Assembly (NCBI GenBank): GCA_030615365.1
Contig: JAUWZM010000002.1
Span: forward strand, 10,552-74,551
Length of the DNA stretch: 64,000 bases
From: Candidatus Aerophobota bacterium
Lineage (GTDB): Bacteria > Aerophobota > Aerophobia > Aerophobales > B3-G15
Reading direction: 5' to 3'
Shown: positions 45,138-53,262 of the stretch, piece by piece
How the letters are laid out: the number at the start of each line of letters is the position of its first letter
Numbering within the stretch: the first letter of the stretch is position 1
Made by a program: the position numbers and the translations under genes
Notes under the pieces: model-generated
What the model was told of the DNA's origin: nothing
The model's database searches: none
The model's input: the letters and a program-made list of their open reading frames with translations, nothing else

Positions 45138-45232
45138 GTAGCTTGCCGATTTATCGGCGCATTAAATTCGCCCAATGAATTGGGCAGCTACAATTGCCAG
45201 AGAAAACAAAAAATTTAAAAAAGCTAACTATT
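45138..45232 (+). repeat. Hairpin-module repeat, copy 6
   Basis: The simplest complete version: GCCGATTTATCGGC, GCCCAATGAATTGGGC, ACAATTGCCAGAGAAAACAA and a slightly worn AAAAAAGCTAACTATTAC end. Confidence 0.82.
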
Positions 45233-45297
45233 ACCACAATTATCTGCATCATCTGTGGTTAAGTTTAAATACTTGAAAAAATAAAAGGAGCATATCA

Positions 45298-46557
45298 ATG
45301 ACATCACGAGAGCGAGTAAAAAGGGGTATAAATCACCAGGAAACTGACCGTATTCCTCTTGATTTAGGTTCGGCTTTGATGTCGGGCATTCAGGCAAGCC
45401 CTTATGCCAAATTAAGGAAAGCTCTTGGTTTAAAGGATAGACCAGTAAAGATAATTGAACCTTTCCAGATGCTTGCCGAGGTTGAGCCAGAGGTAAGAGA
45501 AAAATTGGGTGTAGATGCCATAGGCCTTTGGTCTCCCATTAACTTCTTTGGGTTTAAAAATGAAAACTGGAAACCCTGGAAATTATTTGATGGCACTGAA
45601 GTACTTGTTCCAGGAAAATTTATCACTACAACAGATGATAAGGGAGATATTTACATCTATCCTGAGGGAGATATCTCTTCTCCTCCCTGTGCGAAGATGC
45701 CTGAAGGAGGTTACTATTTTGATCCTATCGTGCGTCAGGAAACAATTGATGAAAAGAATTTAAACCCAGAGGATTGGGCAAACCAGCAATTCTCAGTTTT
45801 TTCTGATGAAATACTCAGATATTTAGAGAAAGAAGTGGATGAACTATATAAAAATACGGATCTTTTCATTGTGGGTGAGTTTATAGACGCCACTTTTGGA
45901 GATATCGCTTTAGTCCCAGGACCATCTATTAAACATCCCAGAGGAATTAGAGATCCAGAGGAATGGTATTTAGCTCACCTTCTTCATCCTGAATATATCA
46001 AGGGAATTTTTACTATTCAGTGTGAGATAGCGTTAAAGAACCTTGAGCTTTCCTACCAGGTAGTGGGAGATAAGATAGGGGTAATTGTGGTGAGCGGGAC
46101 AGATTTTGGTAGCCAAAATGGGCCTTTTATATCACCAGATATGTATCGTGAGTTTTATAAACCTTTTCATAAAAGAGTAAACGATTGGATTCATAAAAAT
46201 ACTTCCTGGAAGACTCTTTATCATAGCTGTGGTTCAATTTTTGCTTTTTTAGATGATTTTGTTGAGGCAGGGGTAGATATCATAAATCCAGTTCAAACAT
46301 CAGCCAAAGATATGGATCCAAAAATGCTTAAAGAAAAATATGGAGATAAATTAGTTTTCTGGGGTGGCGGAGTGGATACTCAAAAAACACTTCCCTTTGG
46401 GACACCTGAGGAAGTAAAAAATGAGGTTACCGAACGTTGTCGCATGTTTGGAAAAGGGGGAGGTTATGTATTTAACGCCATTCATAATATTCAATCAAAA
46501 GTTCCAGTAGAGAACATTATAACCATGTTTCAAACGGCAAGAGAATTCAAATTTTAA
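45298..46557 (+). CDS. URO-D / corrinoid-methyltransferase-like protein 4
   Basis: A 419-aa protein, the longest of the four. The start TSRERVKRGINHQETDRIPLDLG is typical of URO-D homologues in sugar or methyl-substrate clusters. The metal motif H-S-C (LYHSCGSIFAFLDDFVEAGVD) is intact; the C-terminal loop GGGYVFNAIHNIQSKVPVEN lacks the third cysteine ligand. AAAGGAG stands before the ATG. The isomerase-family gene follows 20 bp later with its own ribosome-binding site, so the two form an operon and probably act on one pathway. Confidence 0.88.
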   Translation: MTSRERVKRGINHQETDRIPLDLGSALMSGIQASPYAKLRKALGLKDRPVKIIEPFQMLAEVEPEVREKLGVDAIGLWSPINFFGFKNENWKPWKLFDGTEVLVPGKFITTTDDKGDIYIYPEGDISSPPCAKMPEGGYYFDPIVRQETIDEKNLNPEDWANQQFSVFSDEILRYLEKEVDELYKNTDLFIVGEFIDATFGDIALVPGPSIKHPRGIRDPEEWYLAHLLHPEYIKGIFTIQCEIALKNLELSYQVVGDKIGVIVVSGTDFGSQNGPFISPDMYREFYKPFHKRVNDWIHKNTSWKTLYHSCGSIFAFLDDFVEAGVDIINPVQTSAKDMDPKMLKEKYGDKLVFWGGGVDTQKTLPFGTPEEVKNEVTERCRMFGKGGGYVFNAIHNIQSKVPVENIITMFQTAREFKF

Positions 46558-46577
46558 AATTAGACAAGGAGAGATCA

Positions 46578-47987
46578 ATGGAAGAAAAAGTAAAGATAGG
46601 GTTTGTTCCAGCACAACGAGATCCCTTTGATGAGGTCTGGGCTGAGGAGATGAAAAAAAGAGTTTTAAAAGCTCTGGGTTCCATGTGCGAAAAAAACAAA
46701 ATAGAGATTATTCATCCCGATGAGACTCTTACTAAGAAAGGACTGGTTCGTGATGATGAGGAGGCAGCCAGGGTAATAAAACTTTTTAAGGAAAAAGATG
46801 TAGATGGAATTATGATTGGCGCTATGACTTTTGGAGATGAGCGCTCAGCCGTTAGTGTTGCTGAAAGTATGCCTGGATTACCAGTTCTTCTTTTTAGCAC
46901 CAAGGAAGGACCTTTTACCAAGGATGGGAATAGAAGAGCTGATGCTTTCTGTGGAACACTTTCTATTGCCTCAGGTTTATACAGAAGAAAAATCCCTTTT
47001 ACCTTTCTGGGGAATGTATTTCCTGAGGAAGATATTTTTAGCGAAAAAGTAGAAAAATTTGCCCGGGTATGCTATGCTGTAAAAGGTTTTAGAGGGGCAA
47101 AAATTGGTCTGATAGGTCCTCGACCAGAGCAATTTGAAACCTGTGCCATCAATGAGCATCCTATGATTGAACAATTTGGCCAAAGAGTAGTTCCAATTTC
47201 CTTAGCAGATGTTTTCTATCAGGCAAATTCTTTAGAAGAAAACGAAGATATATCTAAAATTGTAAATGAAATTAAAGCTAATACTGATTGGAAGGAAGTA
47301 AAAGAGGAAGTGCTGAATAAATCTGCTCGGTTGGAGATTGCTCTGAAAAAATTGGCGAAAGAGAAAAAATTAAATGCAATGGGAGTGGCGTGCTGGTCAG
47401 CTATGCAGGAAGTATACGGCATCTCTTCCTGTACAGCTATGGGAAGGCTTACCAGTCAGGGCATTATGACTTCATGTGAGGTTGATATCCATGGAGCTTT
47501 AACTATGCTGGTTCAGTATCTTGCTTCCCTTAAACAGAGATTACCTGATTTTATTGATTTTACTATTCAACATCAATCGAGAAAGAATACTTTTTTAGCC
47601 TGGCATTGTGGCAATGCTCCTCTATCACTTGCTGCAGAAGGGGCCGGGATACACATAAAATCTCACAGTATTCTTGGCAGCATCTTAGGGTCGGAAAGAA
47701 GTGGAGGGACAGCTGAGTTTCAGGTTAAATCTGGAGATATCACCATAAATAGATTGGTTGAATATGATGGAAAGTTCAAGATGTTAATTGCAAGGGGGAG
47801 AATAATTCCCAGTGAGGATAAACTGAGAGGCTCCTGGGGTTGGGTAGAAGTAGCTGATTTGGATAAGCTTTATAGAACCTTAATTGAGGAAGGATTTCTT
47901 CATCACGGCTCTATAATTCATGGTGATTTTAGAGATATCATCGCTCAGTTTTGTAAATTTACAGGAATACAAACTGTAATAGTCTAA
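46578..47987 (+). CDS. L-fucose/L-arabinose isomerase family protein
   Basis: A 469-aa cytoplasmic protein of the COG2407 type. Metal-ligand candidates are in SCEVDIHGALTMLVQYL (Glu and Asp) and WHCGNAP (His), as in FucI. The N-terminal half has the Rossmann-like pattern VDGIMIGAMTFGDERSA. It may interconvert an aldose and ketose, or be one of the relatives with unknown substrate (some were shown to act on sulfosugars or UDP-sugar-derived acids; none can be picked here). The operon partner is URO-D-like protein 4. CAAGGAG precedes the ATG. Confidence 0.85.
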   Translation: MEEKVKIGFVPAQRDPFDEVWAEEMKKRVLKALGSMCEKNKIEIIHPDETLTKKGLVRDDEEAARVIKLFKEKDVDGIMIGAMTFGDERSAVSVAESMPGLPVLLFSTKEGPFTKDGNRRADAFCGTLSIASGLYRRKIPFTFLGNVFPEEDIFSEKVEKFARVCYAVKGFRGAKIGLIGPRPEQFETCAINEHPMIEQFGQRVVPISLADVFYQANSLEENEDISKIVNEIKANTDWKEVKEEVLNKSARLEIALKKLAKEKKLNAMGVACWSAMQEVYGISSCTAMGRLTSQGIMTSCEVDIHGALTMLVQYLASLKQRLPDFIDFTIQHQSRKNTFLAWHCGNAPLSLAAEGAGIHIKSHSILGSILGSERSGGTAEFQVKSGDITINRLVEYDGKFKMLIARGRIIPSEDKLRGSWGWVEVADLDKLYRTLIEEGFLHHGSIIHGDFRDIIAQFCKFTGIQTVIV

Positions 47988-48018
47988 TAGCAATAGGTAA
48001 GTTTTCCTACAAGCTCAC

Positions 48019-48052
48019 AATGCAGTACAGACCTGAAGGTCTGTACTGCATT
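48019..48052 (+). terminator. Perfect 16-bp stem-loop after the isomerase operon
   Basis: AATGCAGTACAGACCT (48019-48034) and AGGTCTGTACTGCATT (48037-48052) form a perfect inverted repeat with a GA centre, 31 bp after the stop. The following TCATCAGG lacks a T-run. The pattern also resembles the hairpin modules and could be another member of that family. The rest of the gap to 48284 shows nothing. Confidence 0.55.
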
Positions 48053-48284
48053 CATCAGGCCTCAAGTTCTGAACTCCATGTGAGGGATAAAGATGAGGTT
48101 GGCTATCCACAGGGATTTGCCAGAATCCTTTATTAAGAACAAACTATTTTACTTTAGTCTTTCAGGAAAATGACACTGTTGCTGTAAATTCATTGGAAAA
48201 AGGTTTTTAGTGGTATCTATTTGACTCACTACCTTATTTATCAATTCTGTTTTCTCAATTTCCCAATGCTTTTTCTCCTAAGGT

Positions 48285-49766
48285 CTACCTCAAAAATTTT
48301 TTCGAATCAATATCGTATTTCTGTAAAATCCCCGGAGTGCTTTCCTCAACTTTCGTTCTCTCTAAAACTATTTTGTATCCTCTCTCATTTATGATAACAT
48401 AATATGTATCCTTGCTATTTTCAAGCACATTTACCAGATCCTTCATATCCTTAATCTTCTTACCATTCACTTCAGAAATCACCTCATACCTACGATTATG
48501 ATAGCCCATATTAACCTCATCTGCAAGGACTCGAGCTAAAAGTATTACCTCTTTTCGGTCTTCCGTTGGTTCTCCATAAAAATAGTAATCCACCAGACTC
48601 CGTGGAGCATCACTATACCAATCTCTCCCCCACATTTTCAGAAAGTTAAGGGTCAATGGTTGAAACACAAGACCTCCCAAAATATAATACACTGGAGATG
48701 TATCATACTGCTCATTTGGCACCAGATGGAAGTCACTCGAAGCTTTGGTGAGCTGAATCGCAATAGTTTTCAACAGGCCATCTCTTAAAATTTGAAGCTT
48801 CACTGTATCATTAATAAATTTGTTTTGGACCGGTAATATAAACGATGTCCTCTCACCCCTTCTAAATTCTATTGTCCCATCATTTTCTATATTCTTCCCA
48901 TCAATTGAAAGAATTATATCCTCTGATTCCAACAATCCTCTTGCAGGAGAATCTGGATAAATCTTATGCACAAATATTCCTGTTTGTTCTTCAGCCATCT
49001 TATATTTTTGCCTAAAATCGGGATTCTCCAGCTCCTGCCATGATATTCCAATACCCGGCGTGCCATCGTATTTACCATCGTTTACATCCTTTAAAAAATG
49101 GTTGATGATAGGTGCGGGAACCATGTAACTAATGTTTTCTCCCCCTCCTGCCTGGAATGCTATCCCCACTATTTTATCATTCTTTAGCCCAGGCCCTCCA
49201 CTACTACCTGGATTTATTGCTGCATCAATCTGGCATACTAATAAATATTCCTGGCTATGAGTGTAAAATTGATGTTCGACCCTTGATACTACACCTTCGG
49301 TAATACATAATTCATCACCACCCTCTGAAAACCCGTAAACAACTACATTATCCCTGAATCTTGGTAATTCACCAACTTCGAGAGGCTCAACACCTAAAAA
49401 GAATGAATCATCCCTAACCTCAAGAATAGCAAGGTCACACTCATGAGCAACTATTTTTGCAACTGCTATATATTTCTTTGCCTGGCCGGCACGTTTTACT
49501 TGAATGAAAATCTGATCTGCTACGACATGGGCACTGGTTAAGATCCTTTTTCCATCGATTATACAGCCAGAACCTGTACGGATTTTTGAGCCGTACATCT
49601 GCCACGGATTATAGTAATCAGGTCTATTGTAGACCGCATACACTTTCACAATCGCCCCTTTCACATCTATATTTCCTCTTGCTTGAGTTATAGAAAAAAA
49701 ACCAACAACTAAAGTTATTCCTAATATACTTAACAACATTGTCCATTTTTTAACTCTTGTTCTCAT
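48285..49766 (-). CDS. Exported trypsin-like serine protease with PDZ domains (HtrA/Deg-like)
   Basis: About 493 aa from the ATG at 49766. A signal or anchor (about 9-29, ending TQARG) is followed by a trypsin-fold domain with catalytic H80 (LTSAHVVA), D111 (CDLAIL) and S189 (NPGSSGGP). Two PDZ-type regions follow (about 245-340, with IYPDSPARGLLESEDIILSIDG, and about 400-475, with SEVNGKKIKDMKDLVNVLE). Such proteins remove damaged envelope proteins or act as regulated site-specific proteases. I use the ATG because GGAG lies six bases upstream; a GTG six codons earlier would include that site. Confidence 0.92.
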   Translation of the reverse strand: MRTRVKKWTMLLSILGITLVVGFFSITQARGNIDVKGAIVKVYAVYNRPDYYNPWQMYGSKIRTGSGCIIDGKRILTSAHVVADQIFIQVKRAGQAKKYIAVAKIVAHECDLAILEVRDDSFFLGVEPLEVGELPRFRDNVVVYGFSEGGDELCITEGVVSRVEHQFYTHSQEYLLVCQIDAAINPGSSGGPGLKNDKIVGIAFQAGGGENISYMVPAPIINHFLKDVNDGKYDGTPGIGISWQELENPDFRQKYKMAEEQTGIFVHKIYPDSPARGLLESEDIILSIDGKNIENDGTIEFRRGERTSFILPVQNKFINDTVKLQILRDGLLKTIAIQLTKASSDFHLVPNEQYDTSPVYYILGGLVFQPLTLNFLKMWGRDWYSDAPRSLVDYYFYGEPTEDRKEVILLARVLADEVNMGYHNRRYEVISEVNGKKIKDMKDLVNVLENSKDTYYVIINERGYKIVLERTKVEESTPGILQKYDIDSKKFLR

Positions 49767-49937
49767 TTTCTTCTCCTTCTTCACAAATTTTATGATTAAA
49801 TGTCAAATTCCCGCGTAAAGATAATGAAGAGCTACGCTAAACACCTGGTAGAAATAAATATTAGTTCTTTATAATCCAGGTTATGTCGAAATCTTTTTTT
49901 AAACTCAGGAGTAATTTAACTTACATATGGTTGACGG

Positions 49938-50549
49938 CTAACTGTATTTATCGTAACAGATAATCTCCTCAAGCGGCTTTCTCGGCCTTGGGTCCGGCCA
50001 TGAGACTGGATAGCCAACGGGCACTACAACCGGAACTCTTATATCATCAGGTACTGAGAGGAGTTCCTTTATCTCCCTTTCGTTCAAACCCCCGATCCAG
50101 CACGTACCCAACTCTTCTTCAGCAGCAGCTAATGTAAGGTGATCCAAAGCGATCGCCAGATCCCACGGAAGCCAGCTTTCATACTCGAGCGGGCCTTTTT
50201 TCAACTCTTCTGCAATGGTCCACCCGTCTGCAATGATCGATTGACCATCTCTGTAACACATGACAGCACCTTCTTTTTCAGAGCCGCATGCGACTATGAC
50301 AACAGGGGCTTCTGCAATCCATTCTTGAAAACTTAATTCACCACTAAGCGTAGAAAAATGACATGCAGAAGCAAGTTTTGCCTTCGTTTTCTTGTCCCGC
50401 ACAACGATGAATTTCCACGGTTGGAGGTTGCAGGCTGATGGAGCCAGTCGCATAGCATTCAACAGCTTGGTCAGCACATCTTCGGGTATTTCATCGGGCC
50501 TGTACTTCCTTATGCTTCTCCGCTTCTTAATTGCATCAATTGCACTCAT
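49938..50549 (-). CDS. Nitroreductase family protein 2
   Basis: A 203-aa FMN-dependent oxidoreductase. It has the N-terminal AIDAIKKRRSIRKYRPDEIP, then AMRLAPSACNLQPWKFIVVRD, and near the C-terminus AAAEEELGTCWIGGLNERE. Gene layout and length are standard for the family. It is only moderately similar to the protein at 11894. Likely NAD(P)H-linked reduction of nitro-aromatics or quinones; no substrate evidence. AAAGGAG precedes the ATG. No operon neighbours. Confidence 0.92.
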   Translation of the reverse strand: MSAIDAIKKRRSIRKYRPDEIPEDVLTKLLNAMRLAPSACNLQPWKFIVVRDKKTKAKLASACHFSTLSGELSFQEWIAEAPVVIVACGSEKEGAVMCYRDGQSIIADGWTIAEELKKGPLEYESWLPWDLAIALDHLTLAAAEEELGTCWIGGLNEREIKELLSVPDDIRVPVVVPVGYPVSWPDPRPRKPLEEIICYDKYS

Positions 50550-51095
50550 AGTTTTGCAGTCTCCTTTCGCTCAAGCCTTCTTCACCAAAGAAAGAATTGA
50601 TCTAATTGATTATAAAGGCATAATGGCAAAGATTAAAGAACGCAGCAACTTACGCTACCGTTTTTTAATTCTCACAAGCAGAGTTTAGCATATTTCTTTC
50701 ATCATGTCCAAAAAAGTATGGGATTCTTGAGAACTTGAGGTTTTACCTTATGGTTGATGAGATGACAAAGCTGAAAGTAAGGAATCTTGCGCATATTTGC
50801 GTTGATCACCACCCAAAATTGACCCGTCTTCACCATTGAATTTTGACCTACCCCTATTTTTTCAGATAATACTGCTTTGTCAAATGCTAATCTGCTCTAT
50901 TTGCTTGACTTTTTTGCATAACAGAATATTATTTTAAACAAGTAAGCTTACCAATGAACCACGGGAATGAAACAGAGCGGATTTATGCTGTACGGTCCTC
51001 ATGAAGACATACTGGAGTTGATAACTCCAAATTTAGTTAAAGGTTTTTTTAGCTAAGGGCTTAAAAACTAACTGCTGGTTATTTAGAGGTTACGA
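50550..51095. other. Gene-free region with IS21-like relic
   Basis: About 545 bp. At about 50808-50856 the words CACCCAAAATTGACCC and AATTTTGACCTACCCC occur, similar to the DNA that borders IS21-type transposase genes, and the frame before reads KLKVRNLAHICVDHHPKL without a full gene. I call it a transposon relic with low certainty. A palindromic GTTGATAACTC-like word lies at 51019. Nothing else is recognisable. Confidence 0.4.
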
Positions 51096-51731
51096 ATGGA
51101 ACCTATTATCTCTTTCGATGTAGATGGAACCCTGGTAAATCCAGATTTTAATGGATTGATATGGTTTGATGTAGTGCCTGAACTTTATGCTCGTAAACGA
51201 AAAATAAAGCTCGAGGAGGCAAAGAAAAAAGTTTTTCAGGAATACGATAAGATAGGCGATAATGATGCCAGATGGTATACGCTTGATTTCTGGCTGGATT
51301 ATCTTGATCTTGGAGTAAAGCCGGAGGAACTTTTGCAAAAATACGCCAGAGCAGTGAGTCTTTACTCTGACGTGCTACCCACCCTGAGTAATCTCGGTGG
51401 AAAATATACCCTCATTGTTTGTTCGGGAATGAGTAGAGAATTTATTGATATAAAACTGAAAAAAGAAAGTATCTTTCAGTATTTCAGCCGTATCTTTTCT
51501 GCTGTTTCCAATTTTGGTTTGACTAAAAAGGAGTCTTATTTTTATGAAAAGTTGTGCCAACAGCTGAATGTGAAACCTTCACATCTTATCCATGTAGGTG
51601 ATAATTATGAGCTGGATTACCTTGTTCCCAAAAAAATTGGAATCAAAGTTTTTTACTTAGATAGAACAAATAACACTCCTGAGAAAAAAGGAACGATTAG
51701 TAGCCTACAAGAGCTGATAGAAAGATTGTAA
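51096..51731 (+). CDS. HAD-superfamily hydrolase
   Basis: A 211-aa cytoplasmic phosphatase-like protein. Motif I is FDVDGTLV (nucleophile D8, acid/base D10), motif II near IVCSGMS, motif III lysine around LTKKESYF, and motif IV HVGDNYELDYLVPKKIGI. The cap is helical (LEEAKKKVFQEYDKIGDND), so it is a subfamily I HAD, like phosphoglycolate or pyrophosphate-type phosphatases. Substrate is unknown. AGAGG precedes the ATG. It has no clear neighbours in function. Confidence 0.9.
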   Translation: MEPIISFDVDGTLVNPDFNGLIWFDVVPELYARKRKIKLEEAKKKVFQEYDKIGDNDARWYTLDFWLDYLDLGVKPEELLQKYARAVSLYSDVLPTLSNLGGKYTLIVCSGMSREFIDIKLKKESIFQYFSRIFSAVSNFGLTKKESYFYEKLCQQLNVKPSHLIHVGDNYELDYLVPKKIGIKVFYLDRTNNTPEKKGTISSLQELIERL

Positions 51732-52054
51732 AAAGGATTAACGCATTAACCTTAGATTTCAGGAGAATTTTAGGGCTGCCCTTTCTTCGGTGTTTTCCAA
51801 CGTTGCGGCTGAGTTCTACTCTTATAATGTATACCGTGGCTTGGTAGATTTGTCCGCTTTGGGACTTCATGGGACATGAAGTCCTGAGGAAAACTTAGAC
51901 GTTAGAACTCATAGACCCGCCTTAATCGCCGCTGCCTTATGGAAAACACACTCAGCGGGCAGCAAATTAAAAGCGTTTTTCCTGAAACTAGAGATTAACG
52001 CATCCACGCTTCTACGCTTTTACGCATTAACCCATTCACGCATTCACTTGTTTC
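51732..52054. repeat. Dispersed ~220-bp repeat, copy C, and word repeats
   Basis: The repeat spans about 51774-51989 and matches copy A over its full length and copy B in its second half. Within it is a hairpin GGACTTCATG-GGA-CATGAAGTCC (51862-51884) that copy A lacks. At 51990-52040 follow CATTCACGCATTCAC-type words like those at 26038-26130. No gene is present. Confidence 0.7.
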
Positions 52055-53245
52055 TCATATCTCTTTTGCCTTTGTGAGGGCAAACCTTGTACAAAAGGGG
52101 CCAATAATTTCATAGACTACGGTGGTGGCAACAATGGTGGTAAAAATCATTCCGCCAATTTGAGGAAACTCAGCCTTGGCAATTAAAGCTACCCCCAAGG
52201 CAACACCAGCTTGAGGAACCAACCCGAATCCTAAGTATTTTCTCACCGAGGCAGGCGCCTTTGATAGATATCCCCCTAAAGAGGCTCCAGATAACTTACC
52301 AACTACTCGGAAGCCAAGATAAGCAAGACCTGCTAATCCTAATTTCCCCAATAATTCAATTTCTAAATTTGCTCCTGCTAAAACAAAGAAAAAAAGATAA
52401 AAGAGAAAATCAACTGTTTTTAAGCTATTGAAGAATTTAAAACTCTCTTTATTGATATTAACCAAGACTGCCCCAAAGAACATATTGGTTAAAAGAACTG
52501 AAAAATGAAAATAACTGGCTATGCCTGCGTTCAAAAAGATGAAACCCAGAGTATAGATAAGAAGATTCGTTCCTCTTTTAATATAACGGGAAAAATAAGA
52601 AAAGATGAGGGCAACTCCTGCCCCCAAAGCAAAGGAACCTCCAATTCTTAAAAGAGAATAAAGAGATATTTTCGCTAAATAAAAGCTCTCTGATAGGAGC
52701 CCTGAAAATTTTAAAAGAGGACTTGTTAAGGCTTGAGCAATAGCCAAAGATACAGAAAAGATAATTAAACACCAGGCATCATCAATCGCTACTACTCCCA
52801 AAAGAGTATTCGTTAAAGTTCCTTTAGCTTTATATTCCTTAATAATCATTACTGTTGCTGCAGGTGCAGTAGCAGAGGATATACCCCCGAAGATTAGGGC
52901 AAGCGAGAGAGGCTTTTTTAAAAGAAAAAAGAAGACGAATGTAACGCAGAGGAAAGCGCCGCAGGCCTCTAAGATAGAAATGTAAAAGATTGATTTTCCA
53001 ATTTTAGAAAGATTTTTTTTGGAAAAGTTCTGTCCAAGACCAAAAGCAATAATGCTTAAAACAATATTGGAAATCAAATTGGATGCCTGAAAAATCTGTT
53101 TAGAGACCAAATTAAAGACTTCTGGGCCAATTAGAATACCCAGGAGAAGATAAGCTGTCACTGCAGGAAATTTTACTTTTCGCAATAGACTCTGTGCTAA
53201 AAGTGCAGCTAATAGAATAACAGCAAATGATAAAATTATATTCAT
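52055..53245 (-). CDS. CPA2-family cation:proton antiporter, second of pair
   Basis: A 396-aa, 11-13 helix membrane protein of the NapA/KefB-like Na+(K+)/H+ exchanger group. Visible landmarks: FPAVTAYLLLGILIGPEV in TM2, GGISSATAPAATVMIIKE (the unwound helix region), and GVVAIDDAWCLIIFS, in which the key acidic pair is D-D. There is no C-terminal TrkA-N (RCK) domain. It is the third gene of a CBS-antiporter-antiporter operon, 17 bp after its homologue. It is about one-third identical by eye to the upstream copy, so the two may form a heteromeric or paired system. Confidence 0.92.
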   Translation of the reverse strand: MNIILSFAVILLAALLAQSLLRKVKFPAVTAYLLLGILIGPEVFNLVSKQIFQASNLISNIVLSIIAFGLGQNFSKKNLSKIGKSIFYISILEACGAFLCVTFVFFFLLKKPLSLALIFGGISSATAPAATVMIIKEYKAKGTLTNTLLGVVAIDDAWCLIIFSVSLAIAQALTSPLLKFSGLLSESFYLAKISLYSLLRIGGSFALGAGVALIFSYFSRYIKRGTNLLIYTLGFIFLNAGIASYFHFSVLLTNMFFGAVLVNINKESFKFFNSLKTVDFLFYLFFFVLAGANLEIELLGKLGLAGLAYLGFRVVGKLSGASLGGYLSKAPASVRKYLGFGLVPQAGVALGVALIAKAEFPQIGGMIFTTIVATTVVYEIIGPFCTRFALTKAKEI

Positions 53246-53262
53246 TATAAAAACCTCTTGTC

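Larger units (their letters stand above)
44771..45297. other. Relic-rich gene-free region
   Basis: In order: copy B of the dispersed ~220-bp repeat (44818-44910), a decayed LacI promoter and headpiece (44920-45030), the post-LacI flank (about 45080-45125), hairpin-module copy 6 (45138-45232) and the leader of the next URO-D gene. The order lacI, flank, hairpin module, catabolic gene is the same as at 37.5-39 kb. Confidence 0.65.
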
